Translations under genes and position numbers: made by a program | In this document: positions 1 to 9,362 of the stretch, piece by piece | Layout: each line of letters starts with the position of its first letter | How positions within the stretch are numbered: position 1 is the stretch's first letter | NCBI GenBank assembly: GCA_902599445.1 | Contig: CACKFK010000010.1 | Location: forward strand, 1-51,905 | From: an uncultured Alphaproteobacteria bacterium | GTDB taxonomy: Bacteria > Pseudomonadota > Alphaproteobacteria > Rhodobacterales > Rhodobacteraceae | DNA length: 51,905 bases | Direction: 5' to 3' | Notes under the pieces: model-generated | Seen by the model: the letters and a program-made list of their open reading frames with translations, nothing else | Databases searched by the model: none | What the model was told of the DNA's origin: nothing

Positions 1-861
1 AGACATTTTCCTGCTGACAGTCATCTTATTTCCTGGCTGCATGCAAAAAATATTTCTTATGACATCATAACTGACAATGAACTGCATAATGAGGGTCTAG
101 AAGCGATAAAAGATTACCCCATGGTTACGACAGGTACGCACCCAGAATACCATACGGCTGAAACATTAGATGCATTAATGAGTTATAGAAACTCTGGTGG
201 CTCTCTAAATTATTTGGGGGGAAATGGCTTTTACTGGAAAATAGCTCGACAACAACAAGATCCTGATATTCTGGAAATTCGCCGAGCGGAAGATGGCATA
301 AGAGCATGGGCTTCTGAACCAGGAGAATATTATCAATCTTTTGATGGAAAATATGGGGGACTCTGGAGAAGAAATGGCCGTCCACCTCAACAATTAGTTG
401 GTGTTGGCTTTACTGCTCAAGGAACATTTATTGGTATGCCATATAAGCGATCATCTGATAAAAGTGAGATGAGTTGGATTTTTGATGGCATTGAAGAGAC
501 TATAATTGGTGATTTTGGATTCAGTGGAAACGGAGCGGCTGGATTTGAATTGGATAGGGTGGATCCAAAGCTTGATGAAGGTCATGACATTCAAATAATA
601 GCTCAATCCTACGACACTGGTAAAGATTTCATGCTTGTTCCTGAGGAACAATTAACCCATTTGACAAACATGTCAGGAGATTTGGAAGATAATGTCCGAC
701 GTGCTGATATGATCTACTTTAATGTTACGGGCGGTGGAAATGTTTTTTCAACTGGGTCAATCACATTCTGTGGCAGTTTACCTTGGAAAAATTTTGATAA
801 TAATGTTTCAAGGCTTCTCTTTAACATCTTTTCTAAGCGACTTGGGCCAATCAAATATTAG
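1..861 (+). CDS. N,N-dimethylformamidase-like large subunit, C-terminal part
   Basis: The reading frame is open from the first base of the window, so the gene starts upstream; about 286 residues are visible. The segment resembles the C-terminal half of the large (beta) subunit of N,N-dimethylformamidase, which hydrolyses dimethylformamide to dimethylamine and formate. Family-like blocks are GTHPEYHT (from base 133), LGGNGFYW near base 213 and GGLWRRNGRPPQQLVG near base 355. The full family is about 760 residues, so roughly the last third is present. An internal ATG at base 121 is not the start, because similarity (HFPADSHLISWL) continues upstream to base 1. The small subunit is not in view. 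Substrate is unknown: many marine relatives carry this annotation untested. It converges on the amidase gene 22 bp downstream. Confidence 0.72.
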   Translation, partial: RHFPADSHLISWLHAKNISYDIITDNELHNEGLEAIKDYPMVTTGTHPEYHTAETLDALMSYRNSGGSLNYLGGNGFYWKIARQQQDPDILEIRRAEDGIRAWASEPGEYYQSFDGKYGGLWRRNGRPPQQLVGVGFTAQGTFIGMPYKRSSDKSEMSWIFDGIEETIIGDFGFSGNGAAGFELDRVDPKLDEGHDIQIIAQSYDTGKDFMLVPEEQLTHLTNMSGDLEDNVRRADMIYFNVTGGGNVFSTGSITFCGSLPWKNFDNNVSRLLFNIFSKRLGPIKY

Positions 862-883
862 GCATGAGTTAGTGCTAAAGTGT

Positions 884-2296
884 TCAGGATACATTGCGCT
901 CCACTTCACCCCCAATCCGCAGAGTGATTTTTTCATTGTTTGGTCGTGCTGCTATCTGGAAACCTACTGGTAAGTTATTCTTTCCTAAACCAATCGGAAC
1001 AGATAATGCGCACATATTAGTATAATTAAAGGGTCGAGTAAAATGACCAGGAGAAATCTCCTGATCCACCTCTTTAATTAAAGCCGCTTCATGTGTAGTC
1101 GTAGGCGTAACTAATGCGTCAAGACTAGAAATTGAATCTAAAAAGATTTTTTGATTTGCCTCTTTGTCTTCTAATAACTTCAAATATTGGCCAGCTGAAA
1201 AATCTTTAGCCTTAAGGATTCTTTGTCTCACATTTTGATCTATGGGATTGTTCTTATCTTCACAAAGATGTCCGTGATACGAGTAAGCCTCAATTGAAAT
1301 AATGTCACCAGTTTTTTGTGACATATCATGATAGTCAATCGGAGAGCTAAATTCTTCAATGATTGCGCCTTGGCTTTCAAGCATTCCCAATGTTTTGTCA
1401 TATTGTTGTAGAACTTGGGATGAACACCGGGAGCGATCATTTTTGTCGATTGCACCAATGCGAAGTCCCGAAACGCCTCGTATTAAGTCATAGAATGATC
1501 CAGTTTTGCACTGCATTTTTTTATCAATTTCAGAACCATCAGTACCTTTTAAAACTTCAAACATCACTACTAAATCAAGTAAGGATCTTGTCATTGGACC
1601 AGGAGTATCAAGAGTATGTGAAAGAGGTGTGATACCCTCTGTTGATAAAAGATTTTTAGTAACTTTTAAACCTGTCACGCCACAGAAAGCTGCAGGGAGT
1701 CGGACTGAACCACCAGTGTCCGTACCAGTAGCGCATACGGCTAGGTCAGCTGCTAATGCAGCAGCTGAACCTGATGAAGATCCTCCGCAAATACGATGAT
1801 TTTCCTTATCCCATGGATTCCTAGGCGTCCCCATATTTTGATTAGTTCCCCACCCACCAAAGGCAAACTCTACAGTTTTAGATTTGCCTAAAAGTATACC
1901 CCCAGCAGCAAGTAGGTGTTTAGCCATAGTCGAACTAGTTTCAGCAACTTTGGTTGCAAATACTTTTGATCCAGAAGTTGTTATTTTCCCCTGTACATCA
2001 TAAATATCTTTAAGGACAAATGGTATACCATGAAAGGGGCCAAGCCTTTGCCCTAACGACATCGCTTTGTCTGCTTCTTTTGAAGCCATGGTAGCTGATT
2101 CAATATAAACTTCTTGATAGGATTGAATTTCAGAATCTTTTTTAGCTATATTACTTAGGTAAAACTCAGTTATTTCACTTGGTTTGATGTGGCCCTCTCG
2201 AAAAGATTCAGAAAGTTCTGCAATAGAATAAAATTTTTTATCAGAGTGAGGCACTATTCTTATTTTCTTTTTCCCAACCTTTTCCGGGAACTGCAT
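884..2296 (-). CDS. Amidase signature family hydrolase
   Basis: A serine amidase of the amidase-signature family, hydrolysing a carboxamide to acid plus ammonia. The Ser-cisSer-Lys triad is visible: Lys in PFVLKDIYDV, the glycine/serine-rich CGGSSSGSAAALAADLAV, and the nucleophile block TGTDTGGSVRLPA. The 470 residues match the usual 450-500. No signal peptide is seen, so it is probably cytoplasmic. The ATG at 2296 overlaps the upstream transporter ATPase gene by 56 bp; a GTG at 2254 would cut the overlap to 14 bp and still keep the whole conserved domain, so the start is uncertain. It is the last gene of a dipeptide-type importer operon, which suggests it acts on the imported amide or peptide-like substrate. 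The exact substrate cannot be read from sequence. Confidence 0.9.
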   Translation of the reverse strand: MQFPEKVGKKKIRIVPHSDKKFYSIAELSESFREGHIKPSEITEFYLSNIAKKDSEIQSYQEVYIESATMASKEADKAMSLGQRLGPFHGIPFVLKDIYDVQGKITTSGSKVFATKVAETSSTMAKHLLAAGGILLGKSKTVEFAFGGWGTNQNMGTPRNPWDKENHRICGGSSSGSAAALAADLAVCATGTDTGGSVRLPAAFCGVTGLKVTKNLLSTEGITPLSHTLDTPGPMTRSLLDLVVMFEVLKGTDGSEIDKKMQCKTGSFYDLIRGVSGLRIGAIDKNDRSRCSSQVLQQYDKTLGMLESQGAIIEEFSSPIDYHDMSQKTGDIISIEAYSYHGHLCEDKNNPIDQNVRQRILKAKDFSAGQYLKLLEDKEANQKIFLDSISSLDALVTPTTTHEAALIKEVDQEISPGHFTRPFNYTNMCALSVPIGLGKNNLPVGFQIAARPNNEKITLRIGGEVERNVS

Positions 2297-3881
2297 TTAA
2301 GAGTTCTTTCGAATAATCATGGGTCGGATTACTGAATATTTCTGAAGTCGTTCCAACTTCAACAATTTCCCCATATCGCATGACCACAATCCTATCACAG
2401 ACTTGTGCAGCGACACGCAGATCGTGAGTAATGAAAATCATTGATAGGTTCATTTGTATTCTAATATCGTCCAGGAGTTTCAAAATCTGAGCTTGGATGG
2501 AAACGTCAAGAGCTGAGACTGGTTCATCTGCCACGAGAACTTCGGGCTTGAGTGCGAGGGCCCTAGCGATCCCTATTCTCTGTCTCTGCCCCCCAGAAAA
2601 TTCATGAGGATAGCGATCATATGATTTACTATCAAGTCCTACAACTGACAACAATTCTCGAGCTCTTGCTTCTGCTTCAGATTTTGATTTACCTTGGATC
2701 AAAGGACCTTGCGCTATAATATTACCAATTTTTATTCTTGGGTTTAATGAAGCAAAAGGGTCTTGAAAAACCATTTGCATTTTAGCTCTAACTGGCCTCA
2801 TTTCAGCCCGTCCCATTTTTGAAATATTTGTGCCATCAATGGATACATCTCCATCATCATAGTCCATTAACCGAATAATACACCTTGCTAATGTTGATTT
2901 ACCGGATCCGCTCTCTCCAACGATTCCTAATGTCTCGCCCTGGAAAAGGTCTAGTGACACGTTTTGTACAGCATTAACAATTCTTTTACTTTTCCCAAAA
3001 CCGAAAAAACTTTTTTCGCCACCAAAAACCTTATTTAATTTTTTTACTTCAATTACACTTTCATCTGATTTTTTTCTTGGAGCTCTAGGTGTCAAACTTG
3101 GTACGGCTGCTATGAGCGATTTGGTATACGGATGATTTGGTTGATTCAAAACTTGATCAACTTTACCAGATTCGACTATTAAACCTTCTTGCATCACAGC
3201 AACTCTATCAGCTATATCAGCGACAACACCAAAATCATGTGTGATGAAAAGAACTCCCGAATTATATGTTGACTGCATTTCCTTGATCAATTTGAGGATT
3301 TGGGCTTGAGTTGTTACATCAAGGGCTGTTGTTGGTTCGTCAGCTATTAAAATTTTTGGACTTAGAGCTAGCGCCATTGCTATCATAGCCCTTTGACGCT
3401 GTCCTCCCGATAGTTCATGAGGAAATGTATTCATAATTTGCTTGGGATCAGGTAACTTGACGTCTTTTAAAAGTTGGATGGCTTTTCCTTGGCGTTCCAA
3501 TTTAGTCATAGATGCGTGATATCTAAAAATCTCATCAATCTGATTACCTATAGACATAACGGGATTTAATGCTGTCATCGGCTCCTGGAAAATCATTGAG
3601 ATTTCGCTTCCACGAATTTGTCTAAGACGTTCATAGCTGACTTGAACTAAGTCTTCACTCCCAAAGTTTATTGAACCAGAACCAACTCTAACGTGTGGAG
3701 CAGGTAAAAGGCCCATAATAGCTTTTGCCGTTAGGGACTTCCCTGAACCACTTTCTCCGACTACACAAAGCGTCTCACCAGCATTTAAAGTGAGATTTAC
3801 ATTGTCTATGGCACATTTCCTATCTGCGCCTTCAGGAAGTAAAATAGATAAATCGTTTATACTAAGAAGGTGTTTCGTCAT
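2241..3881 (-). CDS. Dipeptide/oligopeptide ABC transporter, fused double ATPase (DppD-DppF type)
   Basis: This protein energises import of peptides or similar solutes. Its 546 residues hold two complete ABC ATPase domains in one chain, corresponding to DppD and DppF. Domain 1 has Walker A GESGSGKSLTAK, signature LSGGQRQRAMIA and Walker B ILIADEPTTALD. Domain 2 has GESGSGKSTLARC, FSGGQRQRIGIA and VLVADEPVSALD. The link (about residues 255-285) includes the PxLTPRAPR-like segment typical of the oligopeptide_HPY region. Both sites look catalytically intact. The gene overlaps the permease gene before it by 4 bp (ATGA) and the amidase after it, so translation is probably coupled. Fusion of the two ATPases is common in alphaproteobacteria and is not an anomaly. 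Confidence 0.95.
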   Translation of the reverse strand: MTKHLLSINDLSILLPEGADRKCAIDNVNLTLNAGETLCVVGESGSGKSLTAKAIMGLLPAPHVRVGSGSINFGSEDLVQVSYERLRQIRGSEISMIFQEPMTALNPVMSIGNQIDEIFRYHASMTKLERQGKAIQLLKDVKLPDPKQIMNTFPHELSGGQRQRAMIAMALALSPKILIADEPTTALDVTTQAQILKLIKEMQSTYNSGVLFITHDFGVVADIADRVAVMQEGLIVESGKVDQVLNQPNHPYTKSLIAAVPSLTPRAPRKKSDESVIEVKKLNKVFGGEKSFFGFGKSKRIVNAVQNVSLDLFQGETLGIVGESGSGKSTLARCIIRLMDYDDGDVSIDGTNISKMGRAEMRPVRAKMQMVFQDPFASLNPRIKIGNIIAQGPLIQGKSKSEAEARARELLSVVGLDSKSYDRYPHEFSGGQRQRIGIARALALKPEVLVADEPVSALDVSIQAQILKLLDDIRIQMNLSMIFITHDLRVAAQVCDRIVVMRYGEIVEVGTTSEIFSNPTHDYSKELLNAVPGKGWEKENKNSASL

Positions 3882-4720
3882 TGCCGCTCTCTCAAACGGG
3901 GGTTTAAAGCATCATTTAGCCCCTCTCCGACAAGATTTATAGCTAAAACAGTTATCAAGATAGCTATTCCAGGAAATGTACAGACCCACCAAGCAGACCG
4001 TAGCATTGTGCGTCCAGCACCAATTTGAAATCCCCAACTCATAATATTTGGATCACCAAGCCCCAAAAAAGCTAATCCACTCTCAATCAGAATTGCTGTT
4101 GCAACCATGAGAGAACCAATAACAATTATTGGACTAAGGCAATTCGGAAGAATTTCTCGAAGCATTATACGTAAGTCACTCATTCCTAAGGTATGGCAAG
4201 CTTGCACAAATTCTCTGTTTTTTAGGGAGAGAAATTCTGCACGAACCAATCTAGCAACTCCTGGCCATGAAACGACTGTTATCGCAATCACTATGCTTTC
4301 AATCGAAGGTTTCATGATAGCAACTAAAAGTATGGCAAAAACAAAAGACGGGATTGTTTGAAAGATTTCTGTTACTCTCATCAATAAATCGTCTATTCGA
4401 CCGCCATAGTAGCCTGAAAAAGCGCCAAAAATGATCCCAATGAAGACAGCAGCAAGTGTCGCTATCAAGCCTATTAGTAGGGATGTTTTTGCACCATGGG
4501 CTATTCCTGAAGCAACATCGCGGCCTAAGGAGTCACTCCCCAATAAAAAACCATTCAAACCTGGACCGGACAGAGGCTTTCCAGCTAGACGAAAAGGATC
4601 TTCCGGATAAATAAGGCTTGCAATACTAGCTACAAAAAGAACAGTTAGTAAGATTGCCAGGCCAAAGACAGCCGATCGATTTCTTGAAAATCTTTTCCAA
4701 AAATCAATCATGTCATCCAA
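3878..4720 (-). CDS. Dipeptide-type ABC transporter permease (DppC-like)
   Basis: Inner-membrane permease of the BPD_transp_1 family, forming the channel with the DppB-like partner. The N-terminal membrane anchor (FGLAILLTVLFVASIASLIYP) is followed by LLGSDSLGRDVASGIAHGAKTSL, a typical DppC entry block. The EAA loop is EFVQACHTLGMSDLRIMLREILPN. The C-terminal NLVGEGLNDALNPRLR is a DppC hallmark. At 280 residues it is of normal length. It overlaps the upstream permease by 8 bp and the downstream ATPase by 4 bp. The transported solute is unknown; this family carries peptides, opines, nickel or glutathione. Confidence 0.93.
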   Translation of the reverse strand: MDDMIDFWKRFSRNRSAVFGLAILLTVLFVASIASLIYPEDPFRLAGKPLSGPGLNGFLLGSDSLGRDVASGIAHGAKTSLLIGLIATLAAVFIGIIFGAFSGYYGGRIDDLLMRVTEIFQTIPSFVFAILLVAIMKPSIESIVIAITVVSWPGVARLVRAEFLSLKNREFVQACHTLGMSDLRIMLREILPNCLSPIIVIGSLMVATAILIESGLAFLGLGDPNIMSWGFQIGAGRTMLRSAWWVCTFPGIAILITVLAINLVGEGLNDALNPRLRERQ

Positions 4721-5699
4721 TCTCTATTCTTGGGTCTAAAAATGAATAAATCACGTCAACTATTAGATTCACTGCTACAACCAGTGCAGAAGACAATAAA
4801 AAAATTCCTAATAATAGATTCAGATCTCGGGCAAAGAGGGACTCAAAGGCTAACATTCCAAGTCCGGGCCAAGCAAATACTGACTCTACTATTACTGAAC
4901 CGCCAATCAGGGCTCCAACCTGTACTCCTGCCATGGTGACCACAGGCAACAAAGCATTTCTTAGTACATGCACAAAAGTAATTCGTCGTTCCGTAAGCCC
5001 CTTGGCTCGAGCCGTCACGACATAGTCTAATCCATATTGTTCTAACATTGATGCTCGCATCATCCGGGTGTAAAGAGCCAAATAAAACAGAGAAAGCGTT
5101 ATGGTTGGTAATACTAAATGGTGTGCTATATCCTTGACCCGGTCGAACCCTTCATGGAAGGCAGCAATATTTTCCATCCCACTGGTTGGAAACCATCCGA
5201 AATTAAGTGAAAAGACAACAATCATCATCAAACCAACCCAAAAAAGCGGAGTTGCGTATGTGATCAAAGCAAAAACAGTTATCACTGCGTCCTTCCAGGT
5301 ATTTAAGCTCACTGCGGCTAAAAGGCCTAACAATATACCAAAACCAACCGCTAGAATGATGGTGCTAACCATTAACAAAAGGGTTGGCCAAAATCTATCA
5401 ACAATGAGTTTCGATACGGGCATATCATGCCGGAAAGAGTAACCAAGATCTAATGTCACGACATTTTTGAGATAGACTAATAGTTGAACCGGAAGAGGTT
5501 TATCAAGGCCGAATTTTGCTCGTAATTGCTCCATATATTCTGGGGTGGCCGAGCCTGCTTCGCCTGCCAACACATCAACTGCATCCCCTTCAGCTAGGTT
5601 CAGTAGAAAAAAATTCAATACAATTATTGCCAGAATAATTGGAATACCTTGTAAGAGTCGCCGAGAGACGTAGCGAAGAATTTTATTTGTTCTATTCAT
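4713..5699 (-). CDS. Dipeptide-type ABC transporter permease (DppB-like)
   Basis: Inner-membrane permease, partner of the DppC-like protein. It starts with the typical DppB N-terminus (RYVSRRLLQGIPIILAIIVLNFF), followed by a periplasmic loop with EYMEQLRAKFGLDKPLPVQ and then the BPD_transp_1 domain. The EAA loop is DYVVTARAKGLTERRITFVHVLRNALLPV, and the C-terminus ends VIYSFLDPRIEIG as expected for the family. At 328 residues it is normal in length. It lies 104 bp after the binding-protein gene, and a stable hairpin sits in that gap. Confidence 0.93.
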   Translation of the reverse strand: MNRTNKILRYVSRRLLQGIPIILAIIVLNFFLLNLAEGDAVDVLAGEAGSATPEYMEQLRAKFGLDKPLPVQLLVYLKNVVTLDLGYSFRHDMPVSKLIVDRFWPTLLLMVSTIILAVGFGILLGLLAAVSLNTWKDAVITVFALITYATPLFWVGLMMIVVFSLNFGWFPTSGMENIAAFHEGFDRVKDIAHHLVLPTITLSLFYLALYTRMMRASMLEQYGLDYVVTARAKGLTERRITFVHVLRNALLPVVTMAGVQVGALIGGSVIVESVFAWPGLGMLAFESLFARDLNLLLGIFLLSSALVVAVNLIVDVIYSFLDPRIEIG

Positions 5700-5760
5700 C
5701 TTGGGCTTTGTAATTTCCTATACATGGTATCTTTTAATCACAACAAAATAAAACTCATAA

Positions 5761-5791
5761 TTGCGGCGCCAGCTTAAAACCAGCGCCGCAA
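5761..5791 (-). terminator. GC-rich hairpin between binding-protein and permease genes (attenuator or mRNA-stabilising stem)
   Basis: A perfect 9-bp inverted repeat, TTGCGGCGC and GCGCCGCAA, with a 13-nt loop, lies 13 bp after the stop codon of the binding-protein gene. The stem is much more GC-rich than its surroundings. Read on the minus strand it is followed by only a moderately T-rich stretch, so partial termination or protection of the upstream mRNA is more likely than a full stop. Such stems often keep binding-protein mRNA above permease mRNA. On the plus strand five T residues follow it. Confidence 0.55.
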
Positions 5792-5803
5792 AGTTTTTGT
5801 CAT

Positions 5804-7393
5804 TTAGTCATCTAGCCAAGCATTTCCAAATGATGCGTAAGCGCCCATAGCTGAGCCATAAGCATCCTTTAGCTTAGTGTTATAGACAGTTAGAAACTCT
5901 AGTTCGAATAAGTTAACAACTGGCATATCTTCAGCTAGGATCGTTTGGATATCTTTGTAAATGGCTGCCCGCTTCGTGGCATCTGGTTGCGTCATTCCAG
6001 CTCTCAGTAATTTATCCAATTCTGGATTACTATAGCGGGATGAATTAACGAAATGTGTACCTTTACGGATCATATTAGTTCCATAATGTCTGTGAACTCC
6101 AAGCACCGGATCTGATAATTGGTAGAAGTAGTTCAGGTTCATTTCGAAATCATAATTATGATAGATACGCTTTAACCAAGTTGGAACATCTTCGTATCGG
6201 AGTTCTACTTGAATACCGATGTCTCCCAGTACTTGCTTCAAGTATTCGCCACCCCGTCTCCAGTCTTCTCCGTACGGAATAAGGTCAAATGTTCCTTTCA
6301 TTCTCACACCGCTACCGTCTTTAGCATATCCAGCATCATCTAAGATTTTATTGGCTGCAGCAATGTCACCATTTGCTGGATAATTTGGCATTTCTGCATG
6401 CAAACCAGTCGCACTGAAGTTACTGGATAATGCACTGGTTGCAGGTTTTCCATAACCAAAAAAGATAGTATCTATCATGAATTGTCGATCAATTGCAGTT
6501 GAAATTGCTCGTCTAACGGCGGCATCAACGAAAGGTCCTTCCTTGGTATTAAACTCAATGAGAGCCATAGGGTTGATCATTGAGTAACCATCAGTAGTAA
6601 CACCAATATCATCTCGTTCCTTTAAACGGACAGCATCAATATTTGGTATAGCATTGTATGCAGCATAAAGAACTTCGCCATTTTCCATTGCAGCTGTACG
6701 GGTTGAAGCATCCGGAACAAAGCGTCCAACGATCTTGTCTAGATATGGACCATCACTTCCCCAATAATCTTCGTTTTTATCGAGACGAATATACTGACCT
6801 TTTTTCCATTCAACAAATTTGTATGGTCCTGTTCCTACAGGGTTGTTTCCTAGTTTCGCCCCTTTGAGATCTTGACCTTCCAAGTGATGCTTTGGAACCA
6901 TTGGAGATTCATATGCTGAAAAGGCTCTCATCATGTATGGTGCAGGGTTATCAAGATTGAAAACCGCAGTATGTGAATCTGGGGTGTCAATACTTGATAC
7001 TTCTTTGAAAGAATTTGGACCACGTGGGTGAACTTCCTTAAGAACATTCATTATGGAAAATTGAACATCTGCTGATGTAAATGGTTTGCCATCATGCCAG
7101 CTAACACCTTTTCTCAATTTAAATGTGACGGTTTTTCCATCTGCACTCATCTCGTAGCTTTCGGCAAGCACGGGGATCATTTTCCCGGCAGTATCATAGT
7201 CAAATAATCCTTCATAAATCTTTGGTGCTAAAAGGCCGATGGGTCCTGAAGTCGAGACATATCCAGCCATTGTTGGTGGTTCTGGCTGCACCAGAAAGAC
7301 CATAGTGCCGCCGGATTTCTGCGCATGGGCGACACCAAAAAGTGAAAGCAGTGTAACTAAAACCGCTGTACTGAGAAGATTAATTATCTTCAT
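5804..7393 (-). CDS. Periplasmic binding protein of dipeptide-type ABC importer (SBP_bac_5)
   Basis: The solute receptor of the importer, 529 residues. A Sec signal peptide is clear: MKIINLLSTAVLVTLLSLF followed by a likely cleavage after GVAHA. Family blocks of the DppA/OppA cluster C are present: YEGLFDYDTAGKMIPVLAESYEMS near residue 60, TFKLRKGVSWHDGKPFTSADV near residue 90, and GTGPYKFVEWKKGQYIRL near residue 190. GGGAG-like ribosome binding (gggagaaaaat) precedes the ATG. It is the first gene of the operon running down to the amidase, which makes the amidase a likely processor of the imported solute. Ligand not predictable; peptides or an amide-bearing compound are both possible. Confidence 0.93.
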   Translation of the reverse strand: MKIINLLSTAVLVTLLSLFGVAHAQKSGGTMVFLVQPEPPTMAGYVSTSGPIGLLAPKIYEGLFDYDTAGKMIPVLAESYEMSADGKTVTFKLRKGVSWHDGKPFTSADVQFSIMNVLKEVHPRGPNSFKEVSSIDTPDSHTAVFNLDNPAPYMMRAFSAYESPMVPKHHLEGQDLKGAKLGNNPVGTGPYKFVEWKKGQYIRLDKNEDYWGSDGPYLDKIVGRFVPDASTRTAAMENGEVLYAAYNAIPNIDAVRLKERDDIGVTTDGYSMINPMALIEFNTKEGPFVDAAVRRAISTAIDRQFMIDTIFFGYGKPATSALSSNFSATGLHAEMPNYPANGDIAAANKILDDAGYAKDGSGVRMKGTFDLIPYGEDWRRGGEYLKQVLGDIGIQVELRYEDVPTWLKRIYHNYDFEMNLNYFYQLSDPVLGVHRHYGTNMIRKGTHFVNSSRYSNPELDKLLRAGMTQPDATKRAAIYKDIQTILAEDMPVVNLFELEFLTVYNTKLKDAYGSAMGAYASFGNAWLDD

Positions 7394-7604
7394 TATTTTT
7401 CTCCCTTTCTTATAATCATTTATTTTACAGGCTTAGAAGAAGCAGGCTCATACAAATAGTGAGAGGAGTCAACACCAATATCCCTTTTAATTCAGTCTTG
7501 GAAGCTTCAATAATGGTTTTTTTTGGATGGATTGCATTTAAGTTCTTCCAAAACTTTCGATAAGCATATCCTAATGAAAGTTCAATGGTTAGGAGCTATG
7601 ATAT

Positions 7605-9095
7605 TTAAAAGTTATAAATTTCAGAAAACTTACTTGTTAAATGTGCCAGTAGTGGCTTGACCGTTATGGGCTGGCCAATTGCACTTTCAACTAAGCTGCG
7701 TGCTCCAAATTTTTTCCCATGGCAGTAAATATTAGACTTCAACCACTCTCTAATGAGTCCAATATCTCCTTTTTCCATTTGCTTCATCGCTTCAGGGTAA
7801 TATGAAGTAATTTTCTGGAAAAGTGCAGCCGCGTAAATATTCCCTATTGTATAGGTTGGGAAATAACCAAATGCACCTAGTGACCAATGAATATCCTGTA
7901 GAACGCCCCGTCTTGCATCAGGCACAGGAATATCAAAATCTTTTAGGAAAAGATGGTCCCAAGATTCTTCCAAGTCTTTTGTAGCAAGGTTCCCCTCAAT
8001 GAGCTTTTCTTCTAATTCAAAGCGCAACATAATATGAAGATTATAAGTGAGTTCGTCGGCCTCAGTCCGTATAAACCCATTTGTTACCCTATTCACCATT
8101 TTGAATAATGTGGCTTTATCAGGGATAGAGGCCTCTCCGAAAAGTTTTAAGAGCAAGTCTTGGGTGTAATGGCAAAAAGGAGCAGATCTACCGATATGAT
8201 TCTCTATTAACCTGCTTTGACTTTCATGAACACCCATTGAGACAAATGAACCAATTGGTTCAAAAGCTGTCTTCCTGGGTAGGCCTTGCTCGTAAAGCGC
8301 ATGACCTGTTTCATGCATTATTGCAAAAAGGGAGTAAAAAGGATCTGTTTCTTTCACATGAGTAGTGATCCGAACGTCATCCGTGTTTGAACCTGAACAA
8401 AAGGGGTGGGCACTAAGATCAATTCTCCCGGCTTCAAAATCATAACCTAATTTCCTTGCGATTTCCGCTCCTAGTTTAAGTTGATTTGATTTTGAAAAAG
8501 AACCCTTTAATACAGGTATTTTTACACTTGATGCCAATACCTTTTTTCTCAATTTGATTAAACTTGTTTTCAAGTCAAAAAATATGTCTTTTAAATTTCT
8601 TGAAGTTTCATTCGGTTCAAAATCATTTAGTAGCGCATCATACCGTGTTGTATCTGGATCTCTTATACAATCAGCTTCATTCTGCTTTAACTGCACAATT
8701 CCTTCTAATTCAGGCAGAAATAGAGAAAAATCATTTTGGTTCTTTGCTTCCAACCAGGATGCTTGAGCAAGGCAAGCTTTTGATGACAACTCTTCAATTA
8801 ATGACTTGGGTACTAAGGTAGCTCTTTCAAATTGCTTCTTTACCTCTTTAAGGTTCATTTGAACTGAATCATGAGTGTTAGTTTCTGCTTCCTCAATCAA
8901 ATCCGGTATTCTTGGATCAGTTTGTAGTTGATGAATCGTCCCTGATAATAATGAAAGTTGCCTTGCACGATTTTTATATCCTTTGGCGGGCATCATGGTT
9001 TGCTGATCCCAGGAAAGGATTTCAGAAACTTGTTGGAGGCCTGCAATCTTTTCGTAATGCGAAAGAAGAGAATTATATGAATCTTTTGAACCCAT
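7605..9095 (-). CDS. Carboxypeptidase Taq (M32 family metallocarboxypeptidase)
   Basis: A cytoplasmic zinc carboxypeptidase that removes C-terminal residues from peptides. The HExxH zinc motif is in MHETGHALYEQG, followed by the M32 block GVHESQSRLIENHIGRS; HFPT-like YFPTYTIGNIYAA lies near the C-terminus. The DQxTxMP-like block near the N-terminus is SWDQQTMMPAKG. An upstream ATG at 9176 would add 27 hydrophobic residues with no similarity to the family; the ATG at 9095 gives 496 residues, the normal M32 length, so it is chosen, although no strong ribosome-binding site precedes it. Its position next to a peptide importer fits a peptide-use role. Confidence 0.93.
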   Translation of the reverse strand: MGSKDSYNSLLSHYEKIAGLQQVSEILSWDQQTMMPAKGYKNRARQLSLLSGTIHQLQTDPRIPDLIEEAETNTHDSVQMNLKEVKKQFERATLVPKSLIEELSSKACLAQASWLEAKNQNDFSLFLPELEGIVQLKQNEADCIRDPDTTRYDALLNDFEPNETSRNLKDIFFDLKTSLIKLRKKVLASSVKIPVLKGSFSKSNQLKLGAEIARKLGYDFEAGRIDLSAHPFCSGSNTDDVRITTHVKETDPFYSLFAIMHETGHALYEQGLPRKTAFEPIGSFVSMGVHESQSRLIENHIGRSAPFCHYTQDLLLKLFGEASIPDKATLFKMVNRVTNGFIRTEADELTYNLHIMLRFELEEKLIEGNLATKDLEESWDHLFLKDFDIPVPDARRGVLQDIHWSLGAFGYFPTYTIGNIYAAALFQKITSYYPEAMKQMEKGDIGLIREWLKSNIYCHGKKFGARSLVESAIGQPITVKPLLAHLTSKFSEIYNF

Positions 9096-9202
9096 AGGTG
9101 AAATATACTGATTATTATATACCAGAACAAGCAAACAGTCCGTTAGATAAATCCAGATAAAGTCTAAAAGTATCAAAACATAAATGAAGGGATAAATTTT
9201 AT

Positions 9203-9231
9203 TGTTCGGTTTTTAATATAAAAACCGAACA
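9203..9231. repeat. Perfect 12-bp inverted repeat with 5-nt loop
   Basis: TGTTCGGTTTTT and AAAAACCGAACA flank a 5-nt AATAT loop. It lies 132 bp after the end of the SDR gene and 108 bp before the chosen start of the carboxypeptidase gene, both on the minus strand. The stem ends in A/T runs, so it could work as a terminator for the SDR transcript; its length and perfection would also suit an operator for a dimeric regulator. No second copy was noticed in the window. Confidence 0.6.
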
Positions 9232-9362
9232 GGATAGAACTAAAAAAATTAATTCACTTGTGAGAATAAAGTGATCAAAAACCACAATGTGCGCACTAAT
9301 ACTTTAGATGAGTACACATAATCCAAATAGTTTGAGAATTGGTTGGCAGTTTTTTTTTATCC

